DNA of 64,000 nucleotides. Origin: Burkholderia stagnalis (GTDB taxonomy: Bacteria > Pseudomonadota > Gammaproteobacteria > Burkholderiales > Burkholderiaceae). Location: assembly GCF_902830275.1 (NCBI RefSeq), contig NZ_CADESW010000014.1, positions 1 to 64,000 on the forward strand. The letters are read 5' to 3'. The position numbers were made by a program, and so were the translations under genes. Shown here one piece after another: positions 57,975 through 64,000 of this stretch (the stretch's first letter is position 1; each line of letters starts with the position of its first letter). The notes below the pieces were generated by a model, which was given only the letters and a program-made list of their open reading frames with translations, had not been told where the DNA came from and searched no databases.

Positions 57975-58045
57975 TAGACTGCGCCGGTTCGCTGGCGACG
58001 GGAAAGGTGTACCCGCCGTTGGTATCGTTTTCATAGGAGAGGTCG

Positions 58046-59380
58046 ATGGAGAAGAAGCCCGTAGGGACGCTGGTTCGTTCGCTCGCGCTCGGGGGCGCGC
58101 TGATGTTCGGCGCGCAGCATGCGGCATTCGCGGCGACGGAGATCCAGTTCTGGCATGCAATGGAAGCCGCGCTCGGCGAGCGGGTGAACGAGATCGCGGC
58201 GCAGTTCAACGCGTCGCAGAGCGACTACAAGATCGTGCCGGTGTTCAAGGGCACCTACGACCAGGCGCTCGCGGCGGGCATCGCCGCGTATCGCAGCGGC
58301 AACGCGCCGGCGATCCTGCAGGTCTACGAGGTCGGCACCGCGACGATGATGCAGGCGAAGAAGGCGGTGGTGCCGGTCTACGACGTGTTCAAGCAGGCCG
58401 GCGTGCCGTTCGACGAGAAGGCGTTCGTGCCGACCATCGCGAGCTACTACAGCGACGCGAAGACGGGCCACCTCGTGTCGATGCCGTTCAACAGCTCGAC
58501 CCCGGTGCTGTATTACAACAAGGACGCGTTCAAGAAGGCCGGGCTCGACCCGAACCAGCCGCCGAAGACCTGGGCCGAGGTCAAGGCCGACGCGGAGAAG
58601 CTGCGCCAGTCGGGCATGGCGTGCGGCTTCACGACCGGCTGGCAGGGCTGGATCCAGCTCGAGAACTACAGCGCGTGGCACGGCCTGCCGTTCGCGAGCC
58701 GCAACAACGGCTTCGACGGCGCCGACGCGGTGCTCGAATTCAACAAGCCGCAGCAGGTCGCGCACGTCCAGTTCCTGCAGCAGATGGCGAAGGACGGCAC
58801 GTTCACGTATGCGGGCCGCAAGGACGAGGCGTCGGCGAAGTTCTATAGCGGCGACTGCGGGATCATGACGACGTCGTCGGGCGCGCTCGCGAACGTGCAC
58901 AAGTTCGCGAAGTTCAGCTACGGCACCGGCATGATGCCGTACGACGCGGACGTGAAGGGCGCGCCGCAGAACGCGATCATCGGCGGCGCGAGCCTGTGGG
59001 TGCTGGCCGGCAAGGATCCGGCGACCTACAAGGGCGTCGCGAAATTCCTCGCGTTCCTGGGCTCGCCGGCCGTCGCCGCGAAGTGGCACCAGGACACGGG
59101 CTACCTGCCGGTCACGACGGCCGCGTACGACCTGACGCGCCAGCAGGGCTTCTACGCGAAGAACCCGAGCGCGGAAACCGCGATCAAGCAGATGCTGAAC
59201 AAGGCGCCGCTGCCGTACACGAAGGGGCTGCGGCTCGGCAACATGCCGCAGATCCGCACGATCGTCGACGAGGAGTTCGAGCAGGTCTGGGCGCAGAAGA
59301 AGTCGCCGAAGGACGCACTCGATTCCGCGGCGAAGCGCGGCGACGAGCTGCTGCGACGCTTCGAGAAGTCGGGCAGCTGA
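58046..59380 (+). CDS. ugpB: sn-glycerol-3-phosphate ABC transporter, binding protein UgpB
   Basis: UgpB captures glycerol-3-phosphate (and glycerophosphodiesters) in the periplasm for the UgpAEC importer. The product is 444 aa. A signal peptide ends near HAAFA-ATE, followed by [39 protein letters not shown] and [18 protein letters not shown], all UgpB-like. AGGAGAGGTCG precedes the ATG. It is first in a five-gene operon with ugpA, ugpE, ugpC and ugpQ, the same gene set as in E. coli. Confidence 0.95.
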   Translation: MEKKPVGTLVRSLALGGALMFGAQHAAFAATEIQFWHAMEAALGERVNEIAAQFNASQSDYKIVPVFKGTYDQALAAGIAAYRSGNAPAILQVYEVGTATMMQAKKAVVPVYDVFKQAGVPFDEKAFVPTIASYYSDAKTGHLVSMPFNSSTPVLYYNKDAFKKAGLDPNQPPKTWAEVKADAEKLRQSGMACGFTTGWQGWIQLENYSAWHGLPFASRNNGFDGADAVLEFNKPQQVAHVQFLQQMAKDGTFTYAGRKDEASAKFYSGDCGIMTTSSGALANVHKFAKFSYGTGMMPYDADVKGAPQNAIIGGASLWVLAGKDPATYKGVAKFLAFLGSPAVAAKWHQDTGYLPVTTAAYDLTRQQGFYAKNPSAETAIKQMLNKAPLPYTKGLRLGNMPQIRTIVDEEFEQVWAQKKSPKDALDSAAKRGDELLRRFEKSGS

Positions 59381-59476
59381 GCGCGCGTCGCGCCGTGCCG
59401 CCGGCCGCGTCGCGCGCATCCGCGCGGCGGCCGGCGGCCGTTCATCCCTCCCGTTTGGCCTGACCGGATCCTTGCG

Positions 59477-60361
59477 ATGCAATCCCGTTCCCGTTTCGGT
59501 ACGAGCCTGCTGCCGTACCTGCTGATCGCGCCGCAGCTCGCGATCACCGGCGTGTTCTTCCTGTGGCCCGCCGGCGTCGCGCTGTGGCAATCCACGCAGA
59601 TGCAGGATGCGTTCGGCACGTCGAGCGAGTTCGTCGGCATGGCGAACTTCACGCGCCTGTTTGCCGATCCGCTGTATCTCGACTCGTTCCGCACGACGCT
59701 CGTGTTCAGCGCGCTCGTCACGGTGAGCGGGCTCGTCGTGTCGCTGCTGCTCGCCGCGTGCGCGGACCGCGTGATACGCGGCGCGCGCGCATACCGCACG
59801 CTGCTGATCTGGCCGTATGCGGTCGCGCCGACGATCGCGGCCGTGCTGTGGGCATTCCTGTTCAACCCGAGCATCGGCCTGATCACCTTTGGGCTCGCGA
59901 AAGCCGGGATCGTCTGGAACCACGCGCTGAACGGCGGGCAGGCGATGTTCCTGATCGTGCTCGCGTCGGTGTGGAAGCAGGTGAGCTACAACTTCCTGTT
60001 CTTCTACGCGGGGCTGCAGGCGATCCCGCGCTCGCTGATCGAGGCGGCCGCGATCGACGGCGCGGGCCCGGTGCGGCGCTTCTTCCACGTCGTGCTGCCG
60101 CTGCTGTCGCCGACGAGCTTCTTCCTGCTGGTCGTGAACCTCGTGTACGCGTTCTTCGACACGTTCCCGGTGATCGACGCCGCGACCGCGGGCGGCCCCG
60201 CGCAGAGCACCAAGACGCTGATCTACAAGATCTTCACGGAAGGCTTCCAGGGGCTCGATATCGGCAGCTCGGGCGCGCAGTCGGTCGTGTTGATGGCGAT
60301 CGTCGTCGGGCTCACGGTGATCCAGTTCCGCTTCGTCGAACGCAGGGTGCAATACGCATGA
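59477..60361 (+). CDS. ugpA: glycerol-3-phosphate ABC transporter permease UgpA
   Basis: An inner-membrane permease of the Ugp importer. The product is 294 aa with six membrane segments. The EAA loop that docks on UgpC is visible as [20 protein letters not shown] at about residues 187-206. It follows ugpB after 96 nt with a GC-rich spacer that holds no gene, and it overlaps ugpE by four bases (ATGA). Confidence 0.95.
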   Translation: MQSRSRFGTSLLPYLLIAPQLAITGVFFLWPAGVALWQSTQMQDAFGTSSEFVGMANFTRLFADPLYLDSFRTTLVFSALVTVSGLVVSLLLAACADRVIRGARAYRTLLIWPYAVAPTIAAVLWAFLFNPSIGLITFGLAKAGIVWNHALNGGQAMFLIVLASVWKQVSYNFLFFYAGLQAIPRSLIEAAAIDGAGPVRRFFHVVLPLLSPTSFFLLVVNLVYAFFDTFPVIDAATAGGPAQSTKTLIYKIFTEGFQGLDIGSSGAQSVVLMAIVVGLTVIQFRFVERRVQYA

Positions 60362-61203
60362 TCGAGAATCGCAAGGGTTTCGACCTGTTCTGCCACGCGG
60401 TGCTGATCGCGGGTGTCGCGCTGCTCGTGTTTCCCGTCTACGTCGCGTTCTGCGCGGCGACGATGAGCGCGCAGGAAGTGGTCAGCGTGCCGCTGTCGCT
60501 GGTGCCGAGCACGCACCTCGTCGAGAACGTCGCGTACATCTGGCGGCACGGCAGCGGCGGCACGACCGCGCCGTTCGGCCGGCTGCTCGCCAACAGCCTC
60601 GCGATGGCGCTGGGCATCGCGATCGGCAAGATCGCGGTGTCGATCCTGTCCGCCTACGCGATCGTCTATTTCCGATTCCCGTTCCGCAACACGGCGTTCT
60701 GGCTGATCTTCGTCACGCTGATGCTGCCGGTCGAGGTGCGGATCTTCCCGACCGTGCAGGTCGTGTCGACGCTGCAGATGACCAACTCGTACGCGGGGCT
60801 CACGCTGCCGCTGATCGCGTCGGCCACCGCGACCTTCCTGTTCCGCCAGTTCTTCATGACACTGCCCGACGAGCTGATGGACGCGGCGCGCATCGACGGC
60901 GCGGGGCCGCTGCGCTTTTTCTGGGACGTCGTGCTGCCGCTGTCGAAGACGAGCATCGCGGCGCTGTTCGTGATCACCTTCATCTACGGCTGGAACCAGT
61001 ACCTGTGGCCGATCCTGATCACGACGGAGGCGTCGCTGTCGACGTCGGTGGTCGGCATCAAGACGATGATCGCGAGCGGCGATGCCGCGACCGAATGGCA
61101 ATACGTGATGGCGGCGACGCTGCTGGCGATGATTCCGCCGCTCGTCGTCGTGCTGGCGATGCAGCGCTGGTTCGTGCGCGGCCTCGTCGATTCTGAAAAG
61201 TAA
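60358..61203 (+). CDS. ugpE: glycerol-3-phosphate ABC transporter permease UgpE
   Basis: The second permease of the Ugp importer. The ATG at 60358 overlaps the ugpA stop (ATGA); the product is 281 aa with six membrane segments. The EAA loop reads [20 protein letters not shown] at about residues 173-192. The family-typical [16 protein letters not shown] follows. ugpC starts 32 nt after the stop. Confidence 0.95.
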   Translation: MIENRKGFDLFCHAVLIAGVALLVFPVYVAFCAATMSAQEVVSVPLSLVPSTHLVENVAYIWRHGSGGTTAPFGRLLANSLAMALGIAIGKIAVSILSAYAIVYFRFPFRNTAFWLIFVTLMLPVEVRIFPTVQVVSTLQMTNSYAGLTLPLIASATATFLFRQFFMTLPDELMDAARIDGAGPLRFFWDVVLPLSKTSIAALFVITFIYGWNQYLWPILITTEASLSTSVVGIKTMIASGDAATEWQYVMAATLLAMIPPLVVVLAMQRWFVRGLVDSEK

Positions 61204-61235
61204 CCACGGACACGCTACGAGGAGAAGGACGACGT

Positions 61236-62321
61236 ATGGCTGCGCTGAGCTTGAGGGGCGTCAGGAAATCCTATGACGGAAAGCAGCAGGTGTTGCACGG
61301 CATCGACGTCGAGATCGCCGACGGCGAGTTCATCGTGCTGGTCGGGCCGTCCGGCTGCGGCAAGTCGACGCTCTTGCGGATGATCGCGGGGCTCGAGAGC
61401 GTGACGGACGGCGAGATCGCGATCGGCGAGCGGGTGGTGAACGCGCTCGAGCCGAAGGATCGCGACATCGCGATGGTGTTCCAGAACTATGCGCTGTATC
61501 CGCACATGACGGTGGCGCAGAACATGGGCTACGGGCTGAAGATCCGCGGCCTCGAGCGCGCGACGATCGACGCGCGCGTCGCCGCGGCCGCGAAGATCCT
61601 CGAGCTCGAGCCGCTGCTCGCGCGGCGGCCGCGCGAGCTGTCGGGCGGCCAGCGGCAGCGGGTCGCGATGGGGCGCGCGATCGTGCGCGAGCCGTCGGTG
61701 TTCCTGTTCGACGAGCCGCTGTCGAACCTGGACGCGAAGCTGCGCGTGCAGATGCGGCTCGAGATCCAGCGGCTGCATGCGCGGCTCGCGACGACGAGCG
61801 TGTACGTGACGCACGACCAGATCGAGGCGATGACGCTCGCGCAGCGCGTGATCGTGATGAACCGCGGCTACGCGGAGCAGATCGGCGCGCCGGTCGACGT
61901 GTACGAGAAGCCGGCGACGGTGTTCGTCGCGGGCTTCATCGGTTCGCCGGCGATGAACCTGCTGCAGGGGCGGCTGTCCGCGGACGGCGCGACGTTCACC
62001 GTCGCGGGCGGCGGGCCGGACCTGCCGGTCGCGGACGCGCCGGGCCTCGGCACGGAGATCGCAACCGGCCGCGACTGGGTGCTCGGCGTGCGCCCGGAGC
62101 ACATGACGCCGCAGCCGGGCGTGCCGCATGCCACACTGCCGGTCGATTCGTGCGAACTGCTCGGCGCGGACAACCTCGTGCACGGCCGCTGGGGCGCGCA
62201 CGACGTCGCGGTGCGCCTGCCGCACGCGGACCGCCCCGCGCGCGGCACGGCGCTCGCGGTCGCGCTGCCCGCGCACCGGCTGCATTTCTTCGATCCCGAG
62301 ACCGGCAAGCGCGCCGGCTGA
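61236..62321 (+). CDS. ugpC: glycerol-3-phosphate ABC transporter ATPase UgpC
   Basis: The ATPase of the Ugp importer. The product is 361 aa. Walker A is [13 protein letters not shown] (about residues 37-49), the Q-loop [10 protein letters not shown], the ABC signature [14 protein letters not shown] (about 134-147), Walker [13 protein letters not shown] and the H-loop [12 protein letters not shown]-terminal regulatory OB-type domain of about 120 residues follows, as in MalK/UgpC. AGGAGAAGGACG precedes the ATG. Confidence 0.96.
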   Translation: MAALSLRGVRKSYDGKQQVLHGIDVEIADGEFIVLVGPSGCGKSTLLRMIAGLESVTDGEIAIGERVVNALEPKDRDIAMVFQNYALYPHMTVAQNMGYGLKIRGLERATIDARVAAAAKILELEPLLARRPRELSGGQRQRVAMGRAIVREPSVFLFDEPLSNLDAKLRVQMRLEIQRLHARLATTSVYVTHDQIEAMTLAQRVIVMNRGYAEQIGAPVDVYEKPATVFVAGFIGSPAMNLLQGRLSADGATFTVAGGGPDLPVADAPGLGTEIATGRDWVLGVRPEHMTPQPGVPHATLPVDSCELLGADNLVHGRWGAHDVAVRLPHADRPARGTALAVALPAHRLHFFDPETGKRAG

Positions 62322-62341
62322 ATCCGCTGCGAGGCCTACTG

Positions 62342-63115
62342 ATGACTTTCCGCCCTGACTGGCCCTATCCGCGCGTCGTCGCCCATCGCGGCGGCGGCGC
62401 GCTCGCGCCGGAGAACACGCTCGCCGCGCTCGCCGAAGGCGCGCGGCGCGGACACGCGATGGTCGAATTCGACGCGAAGCTGTCGGCCGACGACGTGACC
62501 TTCCTGCTGCACGACGACACGGTCGACCGGACCTCGAACGGCCAAGGGCCGGCGGCGACAATGCGCTATGCGGAACTCGCGGCGCTCGACGCCGGCGCGT
62601 GGTTCGACGCGCGCTTCGCGGGCGAGCGGATGCCGACGTTGGAAGCGGCAGCGGCGCGCTGCATCGCGCTCGGGCTGGCGGCGAACGTCGAGATCAAGCC
62701 GTGCCCGGGCCGCGAGCGCGAGACCGGGCGGCGCGTGGCCGCGGATGCCGCGGCGCATTGGCGCGGCGCCGCGGTGCCGCCGCTGCTGTCGTCGTTTTCG
62801 TTCGATGCGCTGCAGCATGCGCGCGAGGCCGCACCGGGCCTGCCGCGCGGGATGCTGTACGAGGCCGTGCCGGACGACTGGCGTGCGCAGGTGGTCGATG
62901 CGCTCGGCTGCGTGTCGCTGCATGCGGACCACACGCGGCTCGACGAGCCGCTGGTGCGCGCGATCAAGGCGGCCGGGCTGCGGATCCTCGTCTATACGGT
63001 CAACGACCTCGAACGGGCGCGGCAGCTCGTGAGCTGGGGCGTCGACGCGGTCTGCACGGACCGCATCGACCTGATCGGCCCGCACGCGCTGGATGCGATC
63101 GTGCAGCGCGCATGA
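62342..63115 (+). CDS. ugpQ: glycerophosphodiester phosphodiesterase UgpQ
   Basis: UgpQ splits glycerophosphodiesters into glycerol-3-phosphate and alcohol in the cytoplasm, after import by UgpBAEC. The product is 257 aa from the ATG at 62342, 20 nt after ugpC. The catalytic residues of the GDPD family are in VAHRGGGALAPENT, the acidic pair in VEFDAKLSADD, and the second histidine in LLHDDTVDRTS; NVEIKP is also present. A terminator follows, so it ends the operon. Confidence 0.95.
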   Translation: MTFRPDWPYPRVVAHRGGGALAPENTLAALAEGARRGHAMVEFDAKLSADDVTFLLHDDTVDRTSNGQGPAATMRYAELAALDAGAWFDARFAGERMPTLEAAAARCIALGLAANVEIKPCPGRERETGRRVAADAAAHWRGAAVPPLLSSFSFDALQHAREAAPGLPRGMLYEAVPDDWRAQVVDALGCVSLHADHTRLDEPLVRAIKAAGLRILVYTVNDLERARQLVSWGVDAVCTDRIDLIGPHALDAIVQRA

Positions 63116-63158
63116 TCGGCAACGATGGCTCGGAAACGAGCCTGACGCGAAAAAATCG

Positions 63159-63190
63159 ACGCCCCGGCGGCCTTCCGTCCGGGGCGTTTT
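63159..63190 (+). terminator. terminator of the ugp operon
   Basis: CGCCCCGG pairs with CCGGGGCG, with a small inner CGG/CCG stem, followed by TTTTG. It lies 44 nt after ugpQ. The AAAAAA upstream of the stem makes it usable for the leftward ompW gene as well. Confidence 0.8.
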
Positions 63191-63269
63191 GCATCGTGGG
63201 GCGTTACGCCAGGAAAAATCCGCTACAAATTGCAGCAGGATTAACCATTCCCCAAATATTCGACTACGC

Positions 63270-64000
63270 TTAGAAGCGGTAGCCGACGTTCAGGTAGGTG
63301 ACGATCGGGTTGAGCGAGATCTTCGCCTTCGACGTCTCGGTCAGGGTGCCGACCTGGGTCCGCTTGGCGGTCGTGAAGGTGGCGGTGACACTCACCGGGA
63401 TGTACGAGATCGACAGGCCGGCGAACCAGTGATCGGTAAAGTTGTACGTGAAGCCGGCGTTGAAGACGGGCGCCCATTGGTTGCTGGTCTGTGCGCTGGT
63501 CGGGCCGCCGAGCACGCCGTTCTCGAACGCGCCGTTCGTGATCTTCGCGCCGGTGAACCACACGTAGGTCGCACCGATGCCGACATACGGCCGGAATTTG
63601 GCGTTGGCGTCGTTGAAGTGGTAGCGAAGCAATACCGCGGGGCTCCACTGGTATGCACGGCCGAGTACGCCGAACTTTTCGAACTGACCCTTGCCGGTGA
63701 TGTCGAACTTCGGCGGGATCCCCATGACGAGCTCGGTGGAGATGTGGTCGGTGACGAAGTAGCCGGCTGCCAGCCCAAACGTATCGGCGTCGTTGATGCC
63801 GGCGCCGGTGTTGGGAATCGACTGGTTGACGGGCGTGCCGCCGACGCCGTACAGGAATAGCGGGTCGCTGCTGTCCTGTGGCGACAGGTGCAGCCAGCCG
63901 GTGCTGACGTAGAAGCTACCTGCGGATTGCGCATGTGCCGCACTGCCCGCAAACGTGAATGCGAGCGCTGCGGCCCCCGTAATGGCCAGTTTTCGTTTCA
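63270..64000 (-). CDS. ompW: OmpW family outer membrane protein, missing its first base
   Basis: OmpW is a small eight-stranded outer-membrane beta-barrel with a hydrophobic channel. Read leftward from the window edge, the frame is complete except that the start codon needs one further base (an A on the minus strand) beyond 64000; the product would be 243 aa. A signal peptide is visible (KRKLAITGAAALAFTFAGSA, cleavage near AHAQS). Barrel strands such as FGLAAGYFVTDHISTELVMG, YVGIGATYVWF and the C-terminal NVGYRF with terminal Phe are typical. Confidence 0.9.
   Translation of the reverse strand, partial: KRKLAITGAAALAFTFAGSAAHAQSAGSFYVSTGWLHLSPQDSSDPLFLYGVGGTPVNQSIPNTGAGINDADTFGLAAGYFVTDHISTELVMGIPPKFDITGKGQFEKFGVLGRAYQWSPAVLLRYHFNDANAKFRPYVGIGATYVWFTGAKITNGAFENGVLGGPTSAQTSNQWAPVFNAGFTYNFTDHWFAGLSISYIPVSVTATFTTAKRTQVGTLTETSKAKISLNPIVTYLNVGYRF

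Noticed and set aside
58031-60352. A 773-codon frame opposite ugpB-ugpA, and a similar one of 746 codons opposite resB
   Set aside because: Both are low-complexity Arg/His/Ala-rich products antisense to well-supported genes.

Overview
The window looks like a piece of the main chromosome of a Burkholderia species, most likely of the Burkholderia cepacia complex. I infer this from the GC-rich codon use, the protein sequences, and the gene order (tRNA-Tyr/Gly/Thr-tuf-tRNA-Trp-secE-nusG-rpl-rpoBC-recQ-str-tuf-S10-spc-alpha, followed by dsbD, hemB, engB, system II cytochrome c biogenesis and pil-aroKB-dgt-ugp). I see no insertion sequence, phage, CRISPR array or island boundary; this is conserved core genome.

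Region 1 (1-37.0 kb) is a gene-expression supercluster. It opens with the 3' end of an rRNA operon (5S and terminator) and about 1.2 kb with no intact gene. A tRNA promoter and tRNA-Tyr, tRNA-Gly and tRNA-Thr follow, then tuf, tRNA-Trp, secE-nusG-rplKA-rplJL-rpoBC, then recQ, then the str operon (rpsL-rpsG-fusA-tuf), and the S10, spc and alpha operons ending at rplQ. All genes lie on the + strand. I count 32 ribosomal proteins, three RNA polymerase subunits, EF-G, two EF-Tu copies, IF-1, SecE, SecY and NusG. RecQ is the only gene outside translation, transcription or secretion. The transcription signals I can read are a consensus tRNA promoter, a str promoter, a strong promoter between rpsJ and rplC, a promoter inside a perfect inverted repeat before rplN, an attenuator-like hairpin before rpoB, and terminators after rpoC, the second tuf, rpoA and rplQ.

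Region 2 (37.1-50.8 kb) is mainly envelope redox and heme biology. It holds CutA and DsbD, HemB, the essential GTPase EngB, a diheme cytochrome c4 followed by the ResB/CcsB heme-attachment machinery, the MsrPQ methionine sulfoxide repair pair, a small LptM-type lipoprotein, frataxin CyaY and the bifunctional peptidoglycan synthase PBP1a. Between hemB and engB lies an unannotated stretch with the architecture of a small RNA: a three-way junction, a CU-rich loop and a rho-independent terminator, on the strand opposite to both neighbours.

Region 3 (51.0-64.0 kb) starts with a compact type IV pilus assembly operon (pilM, pilN, a pilO-like gene with a PilP-like tail, pilQ). It runs into aroK-aroB (shikimate pathway) and a dNTP triphosphohydrolase. 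The glycerol-3-phosphate uptake operon ugpB-ugpA-ugpE-ugpC-ugpQ follows. The window ends inside the first codon of a leftward OmpW-family porin gene.
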